Source of the DNA: Paraeggerthella hongkongensis
GTDB lineage: Bacteria > Actinomycetota > Coriobacteriia > Coriobacteriales > Eggerthellaceae
NCBI RefSeq assembly: GCF_003726035.1
Contig: NZ_QICD01000001.1
Location: 186,001 to 250,000, forward strand
DNA: 64,000 nt
Direction of reading: 5' to 3'
Part shown: piece by piece, positions 17,000 to 26,601 of the stretch
Numbering within the stretch: position 1 is the stretch's first letter
Layout: the number at the start of each line of letters is the position of its first letter
Program-made: the position numbers and the translations under genes
Notes under the pieces: model-generated
What the model was told of the DNA's origin: nothing
Databases searched by the model: none
Seen by the model: the letters and a program-made list of their open reading frames with translations, nothing else

Positions 17000-17788
17000 G
17001 TGGAATTCAGCGAACTTATCAGCGTGGCGTTGCCGGTTGTCTACGTGATCGTCGGAGCGGTTCTCGTATGGCTGGCCGTCGAGTTGATCATGACGGTGCG
17101 CAAAGCGCGCCAGACGGTCGAGGACCTGCACAAGCAGGTCGAGCCCACCCTTGCAAGCGTCGAGCGCATAACCGCGTCTTTGGAGCCGGTGGCGGCGAAG
17201 GTCGATCCGCTGGTTGACCGCGTGTCGCTGACGGTGGACGCCGCAAACCTTGAGCTTATGCGGGTCGATCAGATTCTCGAAGACGTAAACGAGATCACCG
17301 ACACCGTGTCCTCTGCCGTCGAGGCCGTCGATACGGTGACGAACGCCCCTATGGAACTGGTGAGCTCCGTTACCAATCGCGTGCGCAGCGCCTTCAAGCC
17401 GCGCCGCGCCAGCGACGAATCCGTTGCGCTCGGTCAGGCGAAGGCTGAGCAAGAGGCGCGGTTCGAGCAGGCGTCGAATGCGTCCGTGACGCAAACTGCC
17501 GCCGCTGCAACCCAGGTGGTCAAGGAAGCGGCCGTCACGGCTGCTAAAGCCACGCAGGAAGCGGTTGCCGAGCAGCGCGAACAGCGGGCTGAACAGCGCG
17601 TCCAGCGTGAGGAGAAGGCGGCTGCCAAGAGGGCTGTTGCCGAGAAGACGGCCGAAACCGCCGCCACCATGGCCGATGCGGTGACCGCTTCCGTTGACGA
17701 GGACGCTGCAACTGCTCCCAAGTACTTCACTTATGACGGCGCCCCTCAGTCTGCGGATTCCCGAGGTGCGTCCGCCCAGGATCGCTAG
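17000..17788 (+). CDS. DUF948-type membrane-anchored coiled-coil protein
   Basis: 262 residues from a GTG start preceded by AGGAGG. One N-terminal membrane segment (about residues 8-30) is followed by a heptad-like region (VEDLHKQVEPTLASVERITA) typical of DUF948 proteins, and then by an Ala/Gln/Glu-rich low-complexity tail with repeated EQREQRAEQR-like stretches. The function is unknown. Similar proteins sit upstream of alaS in many actinobacteria, matching this context. Probably in one transcript with the next two genes. Confidence 0.8.
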   Translation: MEFSELISVALPVVYVIVGAVLVWLAVELIMTVRKARQTVEDLHKQVEPTLASVERITASLEPVAAKVDPLVDRVSLTVDAANLELMRVDQILEDVNEITDTVSSAVEAVDTVTNAPMELVSSVTNRVRSAFKPRRASDESVALGQAKAEQEARFEQASNASVTQTAAAATQVVKEAAVTAAKATQEAVAEQREQRAEQRVQREEKAAAKRAVAEKTAETAATMADAVTASVDEDAATAPKYFTYDGAPQSADSRGASAQDR

Positions 17789-17818
17789 GATCGCCCGACG
17801 CGCGAAGGAGCATGCCCT

Positions 17819-19123
17819 GTGGATATACCCAAGATCGAGCTGGAATCGGCTGATTCCGCCGTGAAAACCGAGAAGGCGAAACGAAGCTTTCTCATGGTGT
17901 GGACGGCGGTCGGCGCCATCCTGCTAACCGGCGTGGCCGTATACCTGTTCAATATCCTAAGCGTACCGGTCGGAATCGTTCTCTGGTCCGTCATCATCGT
18001 GTTCTGCCTGCGCGGGCCGGTGTCCAAGCTGGAGAAGCTGGGCGTGCCGCGCATGTGGGGAACCGCGATAGCCTACGTCCTCATGTTCGCCGTTCTTGCC
18101 GTGGTGTGCCTGCTCATGTTCTCGCCCGTTTTCGGCGTGGGCGACCAGTTCGTGAACCTTATCGAGAGCATCCCCACGTATGTTAACGACATCATCGTTT
18201 GGGGCAATGCCGTGTACTCCCAGTATTCCGACATCCTTGCGAACGCTGATGTCCAGAAGTACCTCAACGATGCGCTCGAGGCCTTCGGCGCATGGGCGTC
18301 CGACTTTGCGAAAACCAGCGCCACGGGCGTCGTGGCTATCGGCGCGGGCGTGGTCAACAGCTTGGTGGCCGTGGGCTTTTCGCTGGTGGTCGCGTTTTGG
18401 ATCCTCATGGAGCTGCCGGCCATCGGACGCGAGAGCATGCGCTTGGCGGGCCCGAAGCATGCCGAAACCATCGAGATGCTGCATGTCACGTTCACGCGCG
18501 TCATGGGCGGCTACATCAAAGGAACCCTTTTGCAGTGCGCCATCATCGGCGTGGGCTGCGGCGTGGTGTTCGGCATGCTGGGCATTCCCAACTACGCGGC
18601 TCTGGGCGGCATCACCGGCCTGCTCAACATCATTCCCATCGTGGGCCCGTGGCTGGGCGGCGCTCTTGCCGCCATCGTCGGAGTGTTCGTGAGCCCGTGG
18701 ATCGCGCTGTTCGCCCTGCTGGCCACCATCGTCATCCAGCAGGTCGTGTACACGTTCATATCCCCGAAGATCATGGCGAACTCCGTGGACGTGCACCCGG
18801 CCCTCACCCTGATCGCCTTGATGGCCGGTTCCGCCATCGGCGGCGCGATGAGCGGATTCATGGGATCTCTCGTGGGCATGCTGGCTTCCATCCCCGCCGT
18901 GGCTGTTGCGAAGTCCGTTTTCGTGTATTATTTCGAGAAGCGCACGGGACGCCAGTTGGTGAGCGAAGACGGGGTGTTCTTCCAGGGAACGCCGGCGTCG
19001 GACGGCAAGCTGGATCCCATGGCCGATGCGATTTCGCCGCATCCCGACGTGTCGGCGGCGTTCGACCGCGTCGAACAGCGCAAGGCAGAGGCCAAGCGGG
19101 CTCGCCATCGTAAGAAACGCTGA
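17819..19123 (+). CDS. AI-2E family transporter (permease)
   Basis: 434 residues from GTG with GAAGGAG upstream. Eight or so hydrophobic segments, and the family hallmark regions LLNIIPIVGPWLGGALAAIVG and QQVVYTFISPKIMANSVDVHP are present. Members were first named for autoinducer-2 export but include Na+/H+ antiporters and proteins of unknown substrate, so the substrate cannot be given. The C-terminus is a charged tail rich in Lys/Arg. Lies 30 bp after the DUF948 gene and 62 bp before alaS. Confidence 0.88.
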   Translation: MDIPKIELESADSAVKTEKAKRSFLMVWTAVGAILLTGVAVYLFNILSVPVGIVLWSVIIVFCLRGPVSKLEKLGVPRMWGTAIAYVLMFAVLAVVCLLMFSPVFGVGDQFVNLIESIPTYVNDIIVWGNAVYSQYSDILANADVQKYLNDALEAFGAWASDFAKTSATGVVAIGAGVVNSLVAVGFSLVVAFWILMELPAIGRESMRLAGPKHAETIEMLHVTFTRVMGGYIKGTLLQCAIIGVGCGVVFGMLGIPNYAALGGITGLLNIIPIVGPWLGGALAAIVGVFVSPWIALFALLATIVIQQVVYTFISPKIMANSVDVHPALTLIALMAGSAIGGAMSGFMGSLVGMLASIPAVAVAKSVFVYYFEKRTGRQLVSEDGVFFQGTPASDGKLDPMADAISPHPDVSAAFDRVEQRKAEAKRARHRKKR

Positions 19124-19185
19124 GCGTCGTCCGTAGGCGACGCCGAGCTTTTAAGACAGGCAGAGATAGAAAGACAGACAACCAT

Positions 19186-21834
19186 ATGAAGTACATGACC
19201 AGCGCGGAGATTCGCGAGAAGTACCTGAGCTTTTTCGAGGAAAAGGGCTGCAAGCGCTGGCCCTCGTCGTCCCTTATCCCGGACGACCCGTCGCTTTTGC
19301 TGACGAGCGCCGGTATGGTGCAGTTCAAGCCCTACTTCCTGCAGCAGAAGCATCTGGAGGCGCCTTACATCGGCACCACTACGGTGCAGAAGTGCGTCCG
19401 CACCAACGACATCGAGATCATCGGCACCACGGGCCGCCATCAGAGCTTCTTCGAGATGCTGGGCAACTTCAGCTTCGGCGAGTACTTCAAAGAAGAGATG
19501 TGCGCCTGGGCCTACGAGTTCTCGACCGAGGTTCTGGGCCTTCCCGCCGAGCGCCTGTACTTCACCGTGTTCCTGGACGATGACGAGACCATCGAAATCT
19601 GGAAGAAGCTGGGCGTTCCCGACGATCATATCTCGCGCTTGGGCGAAGACGACAACTTCTGGCGCGCCGGGCCTACCGGCCCGTGCGGTCCGTGCTCGGA
19701 GATTTACTTCGACCAGGGCGAGGAGTTCGGCTGCGGCAGCCCCGATTGTGCGCCGGGTTGCGATTGCGATCGCTTCCTTGAGTACTGGAACTGCGTGTTC
19801 ACCCAGTACGACGGTCAGGAAGACGGCACGCTCAAGCCGCTGCCCAAGAAGAACATCGATACCGGCATGGGCCTTGAGCGCATGGCCGCCATCATGCAGG
19901 GCGTCCAGTCCAACTACGAAACCGATGTGCTGCGCAGCCTGGTGGGCGTGGGCGAGAAGCTGACCGGAACCGTGTACGGCGACGATCCGGCGGCGGATCT
20001 GTCTTTGCGCATCATGGCCGACCATAGCCGCGCCGTGGCGTTCATGATCGCCGATGGCATCCTGCCTTCCAACGAGGGCCGCGGCTACGTTTTGCGCCGT
20101 TTGCTGCGCCGCGCCGTCATGAAGGGCCACCTGCTGGGCCTGGACAAGCCGTTCCTCAACGAGTACGTGGACGAGATCGTGAGCCTCATGGGTCACGTGT
20201 ATCCGGAAATCGTCGAGAACCGCCAGCTCATGGGTCGTATCATTCTTTCCGAAGAGGAGCGCTTCGGCGCGAACCTGCGCCAAGGCCGCGCCTTCCTTGA
20301 TGACGCCCTTGCTGAGCTTGAGGGCACGGTTTTGCCGGGCGATCAGGCATTTACGCTGCATGACACGTACGGCTTCCCGGTGGAGGTCACGCGCGAGCTG
20401 TGCGAAGAGCGCGGCATTCAGGTTGACATGGACGGGTTCGGCGTGTGCATGGAAGAGCAGCGCAACCGCGCTCGTGCCGCCAACACGAAAGACGCCGAGG
20501 CCGCATGGTCCACGTACGGCGGCGTGATGGCCGAGATCCTGGAGGCCGTCGGCCCCACGGAATTCGTGGGCTACGCCAAGAACGAGAGCGATGCGCGCGT
20601 TTTGGCCATCGTGAAGGACGGGCAGCAGGTTGACGCGCTCGCCGCAGGTGAAGAAGGCCGCGTGGTGCTGGACGTGACGCCGTTCTACGCTGAAAAGGGC
20701 GGTCAGATCGGCGACGTGGGCGCGTTGGCGAAAGACGACGCCGTGGCTGCGGTCCTCGATACGAAGGAACCCGAAAAGGGCTTGATCGCGCATGCGGTGA
20801 AAATGATGGAGGATATGCCGGAGGGTCGCATCCAGGTGGGCGACACCGTTCGCGCCGCTATCGACGCGCCGCGCCGCGAGCGCATCCGTCGTAACCATAC
20901 GGCTACGCATATCCTGCACTGGGCGTTGCGCGAGGTGCTGGGCGATCACGTCAAGCAGGCCGGCAGCCTGGTGGCCGAAAACCGTCTGCGCTTCGACTTC
21001 ACGCACTTCGAGGCCATGACGGCCGAGCAGATTGCCGAAGTCGAGCGTCTGGCTAACCAGAAGATCATGGAGAACCACGCTGTACGCGCGTACGAGACGT
21101 CGCTGGCTTCGGCTCGCGAAGCGGGCGTTATGGCGCTGTTCGGCGAGAAGTACGGTGAATTCGTGCGCGTGCTCGATATCGAGGGCTTCTCCCAGGAGCT
21201 GTGCGGCGGCACGCATGTGTCTGCTACCAGCGAGATCGGCTTCGTCAAGGTGACCAGCGAATCGAGCGTGGGTGCGAACCTGCGCCGCATCGAAGCGGTA
21301 ACCAGCTTCGATGCCCTTGCTTACATGAATCGCGTAGAAGCCGAGCTCAAGGAAACGGCCGAGGAGCTGCGCGTGCCCATCTTCGATGTGAGCGAACGCG
21401 TTGCCGCGAATGCCAAACAGGTGAAGGAGCTTCAGGCCAAAATGAAGCGCAATCGCCAGGGCTTGGCCGATGACGCTTACTCGTCCTTGCTGGAGTCCGC
21501 CGTCCAGGCCAAGGGAGGCTTCCCGGTTGTCATCGGTCGTTTGGGCGAAGCCGATGCCGGTCAGATGCGCAACATGTGGGACGTCATGCGCGCCCGCATG
21601 AGCGCGCCGGGCGCGGTTGTGCTTGCGGGCGAAAAAGACGGCTCTCCCATTTTGCTGGCTGCCGGTGCGCCCGAAGCCGTGGAGGCCGGGTTCGACGCCG
21701 GGGCCGTGATCAAGGCCATCTCATCGAACATCAAGGGTGGCGGCGGCGGAAAGGCCGCCATGGCTCAGGCCGGCGGCAAGGACGCTTCCGGTATCGACGC
21801 GGCCCTCGATGCCGCGCGCGAAATGCTGCTGTAA
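19186..21834 (+). CDS. alaS: Alanine-tRNA ligase
   Basis: 882 residues, the full bacterial length. The N-terminal aminoacylation domain starts with the typical SAEIREKYLSFFEEKG and has TSAGMVQFKPYF, the GRHQSFFEMLGNFSFGEYF block and GMGLERM. The editing domain has the zinc-binding motifs HTATH near residue 571 and CGGTH near 673. The C-terminal C-Ala/DHHA1 region ends with GGGGGKAAMAQAGG. It charges tRNA-Ala and clears Ser/Gly misacylation. No T-box leader is visible in the 62-bp upstream gap. Confidence 0.98.
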   Translation: MKYMTSAEIREKYLSFFEEKGCKRWPSSSLIPDDPSLLLTSAGMVQFKPYFLQQKHLEAPYIGTTTVQKCVRTNDIEIIGTTGRHQSFFEMLGNFSFGEYFKEEMCAWAYEFSTEVLGLPAERLYFTVFLDDDETIEIWKKLGVPDDHISRLGEDDNFWRAGPTGPCGPCSEIYFDQGEEFGCGSPDCAPGCDCDRFLEYWNCVFTQYDGQEDGTLKPLPKKNIDTGMGLERMAAIMQGVQSNYETDVLRSLVGVGEKLTGTVYGDDPAADLSLRIMADHSRAVAFMIADGILPSNEGRGYVLRRLLRRAVMKGHLLGLDKPFLNEYVDEIVSLMGHVYPEIVENRQLMGRIILSEEERFGANLRQGRAFLDDALAELEGTVLPGDQAFTLHDTYGFPVEVTRELCEERGIQVDMDGFGVCMEEQRNRARAANTKDAEAAWSTYGGVMAEILEAVGPTEFVGYAKNESDARVLAIVKDGQQVDALAAGEEGRVVLDVTPFYAEKGGQIGDVGALAKDDAVAAVLDTKEPEKGLIAHAVKMMEDMPEGRIQVGDTVRAAIDAPRRERIRRNHTATHILHWALREVLGDHVKQAGSLVAENRLRFDFTHFEAMTAEQIAEVERLANQKIMENHAVRAYETSLASAREAGVMALFGEKYGEFVRVLDIEGFSQELCGGTHVSATSEIGFVKVTSESSVGANLRRIEAVTSFDALAYMNRVEAELKETAEELRVPIFDVSERVAANAKQVKELQAKMKRNRQGLADDAYSSLLESAVQAKGGFPVVIGRLGEADAGQMRNMWDVMRARMSAPGAVVLAGEKDGSPILLAAGAPEAVEAGFDAGAVIKAISSNIKGGGGGKAAMAQAGGKDASGIDAALDAAREMLL

Positions 21835-21890
21835 GACGTTTTCTGTCTGGGCGCGGGCGGAAGGGCCCGATGCTCAGACAGTCCTGGCTC

Positions 21891-21920
21891 GCACGGGCGC
21901 TCTTGCAGGGGCGCCCGTGC
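21891..21920. terminator. Perfect 10-bp stem after alaS
   Basis: GCACGGGCGC and GCGCCCGTGC form a perfect stem with a 10-base loop in the 289-bp gap between alaS and ruvX. A second imperfect hairpin (CTGTCTG/CAGACAG, from 21843) precedes it. No T-run follows. Nothing else was recognised in this gap. Confidence 0.4.
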
Positions 21921-22123
21921 TCGTGCGGAACTCGCCTCGGTTCTTTCCGCCTATGTCCGAGGCGTCTTGTCTGCAGCTCGGAGCGAGGGACGCGGCGGCG
22001 GGGCGCTTTCCAAGCCGGAGAAGCCCTTTTCATCTTGCGTGCGAGCTGCGGCTTGGGGCGCCCTCGTAGGCGGGCGCCGCAGGCGCGTAGTCGAAGGCTT
22101 TTCAACGACGGATAGGAGCGCTT

Positions 22124-22546
22124 GTGCGCATCATGGGCTTGGATATTGGCGAGACGCGTATCGGGATTGCCGTGTGCGATCCGGGGGAGCGGGTTGCGTC
22201 GCCGGTGTGCGTGCTTCCGGCAAGCGAGGTGCTTGGCGGAGCGAAGTCGTTCAAACGCGTGCTTGAGGACTGGGAGCCGGAGCTGTTGCTGTGCGGGCTT
22301 CCCTACACGATGGCGGGGGCAGAGGGGCCGCAGGCGGCGCGTATTCGCGAGACGGCCGGTCGTATCGGAAGGGCGTGCGATATTCCCGTTGAGTTCGCCG
22401 ACGAACGTCTTAGCTCCCAGGAAGCCAAACGGAGTTTGCGTGAAAAGGGCTTGAGCGAACGCGACATGCGCGGCAAAATAGATATGATAGCCGCGAGTTT
22501 GTTCTTGCAGGCGTGGCTCGATGCTCGCCGCAACGGGGAAAGGTGA
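22124..22546 (+). CDS. ruvX: Holliday junction resolvase-like protein RuvX (YqgF)
   Basis: 140 residues from GTG with AGGAG upstream. The RNase H-fold motifs are present: GLDIGETRIGIAVCD at the start, LLLCGLPYTMAG, PVEFADERLSSQEAK and GKIDMIAASLFLQ, supplying the conserved acidic residues. Family members process the 5' end of pre-16S rRNA and can act on branched DNA. The alaS-ruvX-mltG order is the standard actinobacterial and Firmicutes arrangement. Confidence 0.94.
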   Translation: MRIMGLDIGETRIGIAVCDPGERVASPVCVLPASEVLGGAKSFKRVLEDWEPELLLCGLPYTMAGAEGPQAARIRETAGRIGRACDIPVEFADERLSSQEAKRSLREKGLSERDMRGKIDMIAASLFLQAWLDARRNGER

Positions 22547-22556
22547 AGGACAGCCC

Positions 22557-23714
22557 ATGCCCTCACGGAAAAGGCAAGTCACGTATTCGCAGCGACCGAA
22601 CCATGCAGCTCGCTCTGCGCATGCTCGCGGCGAACGTCAATTTAGAACGTACGATACCAGTTATATCCGACCGAAGAAAAGCAAAGCGCCCATTGTCTTT
22701 GCGATCATTCTCGCTATCATCGTGCTCGGCGGTTTGGGATGGGGCGTGCTCACCCTGTTCAACAGCTGCTCGGGTCCGCAGGTCGAGCTGCTGGCCGAAG
22801 GCGAAGAAGCTACGATCACCGTTGCCGACGGATCCGGCGCTTCCGCTATTGCCGACCAGCTGGTTGAGGCTCGCTTGGTGTCGAGTGCGAGCGAGTTCAC
22901 CAAGCGCGTGAACGAGTTGAACGCGGCGTCCCAGCTTAAGCCGGGCACGTACACGTTCGCGGGAGGCGCATCGCTTGACAGCATCATCAAGGCCCTGGAA
23001 ACCGGACCCGTCATGACCGGCGGCTTGACCATTCCCGAAGGCTTTAAGCTTGCCGACATCGCCAACGCTGTTGCGACGGCAACCGAAGGCCGCGTTTCGG
23101 CGGAAGACTTCACGGCGGCTGCATCCAACGCAAGCGTTTACGCTGCCGATTACAGTTTCTTGGCCGATGCGGGAACGAACAGCTTGGAGGGCTTCTTGTT
23201 CCCCAAGACGTACAGCTTGGGAGATGATGCTACGGCCGATTCTATCGTTCGTACGATGCTCACCCAATTCCAAACCGAAACGGCCAACCTCGACTGGTCC
23301 TATCCTCAGTCGCAGGGCTTGTCCATCTACGATGCGGTCAAGCTGGCCTCTATCGTAGAGAAGGAATCCAGCGGAGACGAGCATGTGCGCGCCCAGGTTG
23401 CCGCCGTGTTCTACAACCGCCTGGCCACGCAGGGGGACCCCAGCTACGGCTTCCTTCAGTCCGATGCCACTACCGCGTACGAGGTGGGCCACGATCCCAC
23501 GGGCGAAGAAGTGCATGCCCAAACGCCGTATAGCACGTACGCCAACAAGGGCTTGCCGCCTACGCCCATCTGCTCTCCGGGCCTTGATTGCCTTACGGCA
23601 GTGACGGCTCCTGACAAGGAGGCGTTGGGCACCTATTTCTTCTTCTACTTCGACAAGGACGGCAACTACTTCTTCAGCAAAACCTACGACGAGCACATAA
23701 AGACGTTCTCGTAG
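22557..23714 (+). CDS. mltG: Endolytic murein transglycosylase MltG
   Basis: 385 residues. The ATG at 22557 has GTGAAGGA upstream, 10 bp after ruvX. A basic cytoplasmic N-terminus of about 40 residues is followed by a single membrane segment (FAIILAIIVLGGLGWGVLTL), a LysM-like region and the YceG catalytic domain. The catalytic Glu lies in SIVEKESSGDE near residue 268, followed by VAAVFYNRL. MltG cuts nascent glycan strands and sets their length. The C-terminal YFFFYFDKDGNYFFSKTYDEH is typical of the family. Confidence 0.96.
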   Translation: MPSRKRQVTYSQRPNHAARSAHARGERQFRTYDTSYIRPKKSKAPIVFAIILAIIVLGGLGWGVLTLFNSCSGPQVELLAEGEEATITVADGSGASAIADQLVEARLVSSASEFTKRVNELNAASQLKPGTYTFAGGASLDSIIKALETGPVMTGGLTIPEGFKLADIANAVATATEGRVSAEDFTAAASNASVYAADYSFLADAGTNSLEGFLFPKTYSLGDDATADSIVRTMLTQFQTETANLDWSYPQSQGLSIYDAVKLASIVEKESSGDEHVRAQVAAVFYNRLATQGDPSYGFLQSDATTAYEVGHDPTGEEVHAQTPYSTYANKGLPPTPICSPGLDCLTAVTAPDKEALGTYFFFYFDKDGNYFFSKTYDEHIKTFS

Positions 23715-23744
23715 GCTGCGGCCCGCTGAAACGAATTCGCCGCC

Positions 23745-24335
23745 ATGCCGTTTTTGAAACCTGACAGATACTTCTCGCGCCTTTCGAAGGTCGATATCGA
23801 TCGCGATCTTTTGGCGTTGGGATACCGCAACGTCTTTTTGGACGTCGACAACACCATCCTCACGCGCGATACGCACGAGGTTCCGCGCGATGTGGGGCTG
23901 TGGCTTGGCCAGGCGCGCGACGCGGGCATCTCGTTTTGCCTGGTTTCGAACAATTGGCATGAGGGCGTGTACCACCTGGCACAGCGGTTGTCGCTGCCCA
24001 TCGTGGCGAAGGCGGTCAAGCCTTTGCCACCGGCGTTCATGATCGCCCTCTCGAAGCTGGGAGCCAAGCGCGCGGAAACCGTGGTGATCGGAGATCAGCT
24101 GGTCACCGACGTGCTGGGGGCTCACTTCATGGGCATGAAAGCGTATTTGCTGGCTCCTTTGGTGGAGCAAGATCTGCCGCACACGCTTATGCTGCGCAAT
24201 TTCGAGCGTCTGGTTATGGGGGATCGCAAGCCCGAGGGTGCCGTTACCCCCTCGGCTTCAACTGCGCATCCCGCCGGAAAGACGAACGGGTCGCACGTTC
24301 AAACGAACATAGAATCGGCGAACAAGGAAGGATAG
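23745..24335 (+). CDS. YqeG-family HAD phosphatase
   Basis: 196 residues. HAD motif I is FLDVDNTIL near residue 31, motif II is CLVSNN, and motif III/IV is VKPLPPAFM with VIGDQLVTDVLGAHFMG. The length and the start PFLKPDRYFSRLSKVDIDRDLLALG fit the YqeG (HAD-IIIA) family of phosphatases, which in Gram-positive bacteria lies in ribosome/aro gene clusters. The substrate is not known here. The gene ends 2 bp before aroE, so they are probably cotranscribed. The last 30 residues are a low-complexity tail. Confidence 0.88.
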   Translation: MPFLKPDRYFSRLSKVDIDRDLLALGYRNVFLDVDNTILTRDTHEVPRDVGLWLGQARDAGISFCLVSNNWHEGVYHLAQRLSLPIVAKAVKPLPPAFMIALSKLGAKRAETVVIGDQLVTDVLGAHFMGMKAYLLAPLVEQDLPHTLMLRNFERLVMGDRKPEGAVTPSASTAHPAGKTNGSHVQTNIESANKEG

Positions 24336-24337
24336 CC

Positions 24338-25276
24338 ATGACCGAGGCCACGAAACCGCAAAGCTTGTACCTGTTGGGACATCCTATCGCGCATTCGAAA
24401 TCGCCGGTCATGTACAACGCCGTCTACGAACGGCTGGGTTTGCCGTGGACGTACTCCCCGAAAGACTGCGCAACCGACGACGAAGCGCGGTCGTTCCTGG
24501 ATGCGCGCGATTTTCTTTCCGTCAATATCACCACGCCCTACAAGCCCCTTGCGTTCCAGGCGGCAACGGCTCAGGCGGCAACGGCCAAGCTGGCGCTGGG
24601 CGCCAACGTGCTGGTGCGCAAAGGCGACGCCCTGATCGGCTTCAACACCGATGGTCAAGGCTGCGTGTCCTATCTGGAGCGCACGGGTTTCAGCTTTGCG
24701 GGCAAACGCGTGGCCGTGTGCGGCACCGGTCCTACGGCATTGTCGATCCTGCATGCAAGTTCGTTGGCCGGTGCGGACGTGGCGCTGCTGGTCGGTCGCG
24801 ACAAAGAGCGCACGCGCCGGGCTCTCGAAGCGTACGTCGAGCGGTTCGGCCTTATGGCCACGGCAACGATCGACCTGCCGCCCGCGCGTCCGCATCATCG
24901 TAGTTTTCGCACCGCGTACGAGCGAACTACGTTCAAGTTCGGTAGCTACGCTACGTCGGAAAAGGCGCTTGCGTCGGCTGATTTGATAGTGAACGCCACG
25001 CCCTTGGGTATGAAAGCGGGCGATGCGGCACCGCTCGACACCGCATTGCTGCGCCCTTCCCAAACCGTGTTCGACGCCGTGTACGGACACGGTGAAACCG
25101 CGCTCGTAGCTGCGGCGCGCGAAGCGGGATGCACGGTGTTCGACGGGTCGGGCATGCTGGTGGCCCAGGCGGTGGCTACGGTGCTGACCGTGTGCGATCT
25201 TGCAGACGTCGAGGTGAAGCTGGAAGAAGCCGAGCTGTTCGACACCATGGCGCAGGCTGCGGGGTTTGACTGCTAG
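24338..25276 (+). CDS. aroE: Shikimate dehydrogenase
   Basis: 312 residues. Substrate motif GHPIAHSKSPVMYN near the N-terminus, catalytic Lys in NITTPYKP (about residue 69), and FNTDGQG are all in place. The NADP-binding loop is AVCGTGPTALSIL and the C-terminal domain has ADLIVNATPLGM and DGSGMLVAQA. It reduces 3-dehydroshikimate to shikimate. The protein is slightly longer than E. coli AroE because of a roughly 25-residue insertion after the NADP loop (PPARPHHRSFRTAYERTTFK). First of the shikimate genes here, separated from aroC by 152 bp. Confidence 0.95.
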   Translation: MTEATKPQSLYLLGHPIAHSKSPVMYNAVYERLGLPWTYSPKDCATDDEARSFLDARDFLSVNITTPYKPLAFQAATAQAATAKLALGANVLVRKGDALIGFNTDGQGCVSYLERTGFSFAGKRVAVCGTGPTALSILHASSLAGADVALLVGRDKERTRRALEAYVERFGLMATATIDLPPARPHHRSFRTAYERTTFKFGSYATSEKALASADLIVNATPLGMKAGDAAPLDTALLRPSQTVFDAVYGHGETALVAAAREAGCTVFDGSGMLVAQAVATVLTVCDLADVEVKLEEAELFDTMAQAAGFDC

Positions 25277-25380
25277 CGAGCGTTTGGCTGAGAAGGTGGC
25301 TTTCGTAAAAGGCTCGCTCCCTTGCCGTGGCGTTTCTCGACGTGCGCCCGCTTTTCGTCGGCCTTGCTGAACTGGTGCGC

Positions 25381-25408
25381 TACAATATTCTATGAACGTA
25401 CTTAGAAT
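25381..25408 (+). promoter_or_regulatory. Possible -10 box and inverted repeat upstream of aroC
   Basis: TACAAT at 25381 is preceded by TGCGC. Overlapping the likely start of transcription is ATTCTA-10 bases-TAGAAT (25387-25408), a perfect 6-base inverted repeat that could be an operator. No -35 match is visible. Confidence 0.3.
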
Positions 25409-25428
25409 AACGCGGAAAGCGAACCACC

Positions 25429-26601
25429 ATGAGATACCTCACAGCAGGCGAAAGCCACGGGCCGTGCCTCACGGCTATCGTGGAGGGCGTGCCGGCCGGC
25501 CTTAAGATTTCCGAGAAGCAGATCAACATCGACTTGGCGCGGCGCCAGGCGGGCTACGGCCGCGGCGGGCGTCAGAAGATCGAAACCGACACCGTCGAGG
25601 TGACGTCGGGCGTGCGCTTCGGGCGCACGCTGGGAACCCCCATTGCGCTCGTGGTGCGCAACCGCGACTGGCAAAATTGGACCGACCGCATGGCTGCGTT
25701 CGGCGATACCCCATCTGACCTGGTGCGCGAAGTGTGCCCACGCCCCGGACATGCGGATTTGGTGGGCGCTCTCAAAACCAACACCGACGACTGTCGCAAT
25801 ATCTTGGAGCGTGCAAGTGCGCGCGAGACGGCGGCTCGCGTGGCCGCCGCCGGCATTGCACGCGAGTTCTTGGCCGATTTGGGCGTGGAGGTGTTCTCGT
25901 ACGTCACCTCTATTGGATCCGCTGTTTTCGAAGAGCAGGACCCGCTCATGAGCGCAGCGGACTACAAGCCGCTCTCCATCGAGACCAGCGAGGTTCGCTG
26001 CCCTGACGAGGCGGCCACCCAGGCCATGAAAGCCGAAATAGATCGCGCGAAAGGCGCGGGCGAAAGCCTGGGCGGAACGTTTCGCGTGGTGGTTCGCGGG
26101 TTGCTCCCCGGCGTAGGGGGCTACGCTACGGCGGGGGATCGCCTGACCTCGCGCTTGGGCGCTTCGCTGTTCTCGATCCCCGCCATCAAGGGCGTCGAAT
26201 TCGGCTTGGGCTTCGAGGCGGCGCGCCGCGTTGGATCGCAGGTGCACGATCCTATCGCTCTGGACGGCAAAGCGGGATTCGTGCGAACCTCGAACAACGC
26301 AGGCGGTTTGGAAGGCGGCATGACCACGGGAATGCCGCTTATCGTGACGGCCGCCATGAAGCCCATCCCTACGCTCATGACCCCGCTTGAAACGGTGAAC
26401 CTGGACACGCTCGAGGTTGAGGAGGCGTCGAAAGAGCGCAGCGATACCTGTGCCGTTCCCGCTTGCGCGGTGGTGGCTGAAAGCGAGGTGTCGTTCGTGC
26501 TGGCCGACGCCTACCTGCAAAAGTTCGGCTGCGACAACATGGCCGACATCAAGGCTGCCGTGAAGGCGTATCGGCAGCGACTGAGGACGATGTCCCGATG
26601 A
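25429..26601 (+). CDS. aroC: Chorismate synthase
   Basis: 390 residues, the typical length. Motifs include LTAGESHGPCLTAIVEG at the start, GRGGRQKIETDTV, RFGRTLGTPIA, RASARETAARVAAG-like (here RASARETAARVAAA), and SNNAGGLEGGMTTG with MKPIPTLMTPL, which form the FMN and EPSP binding sites. It converts EPSP to chorismate. The stop overlaps the aroK start by 4 bases (ATGA). Confidence 0.97.
   Translation: MRYLTAGESHGPCLTAIVEGVPAGLKISEKQINIDLARRQAGYGRGGRQKIETDTVEVTSGVRFGRTLGTPIALVVRNRDWQNWTDRMAAFGDTPSDLVREVCPRPGHADLVGALKTNTDDCRNILERASARETAARVAAAGIAREFLADLGVEVFSYVTSIGSAVFEEQDPLMSAADYKPLSIETSEVRCPDEAATQAMKAEIDRAKGAGESLGGTFRVVVRGLLPGVGGYATAGDRLTSRLGASLFSIPAIKGVEFGLGFEAARRVGSQVHDPIALDGKAGFVRTSNNAGGLEGGMTTGMPLIVTAAMKPIPTLMTPLETVNLDTLEVEEASKERSDTCAVPACAVVAESEVSFVLADAYLQKFGCDNMADIKAAVKAYRQRLRTMSR

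Noticed and set aside
18928-21216. 762-codon open frame on the minus strand opposite alaS
   Set aside because: Covers alaS and the end of the AI-2E gene, composition is that of an antisense shadow, and alaS motifs on the plus strand are complete.
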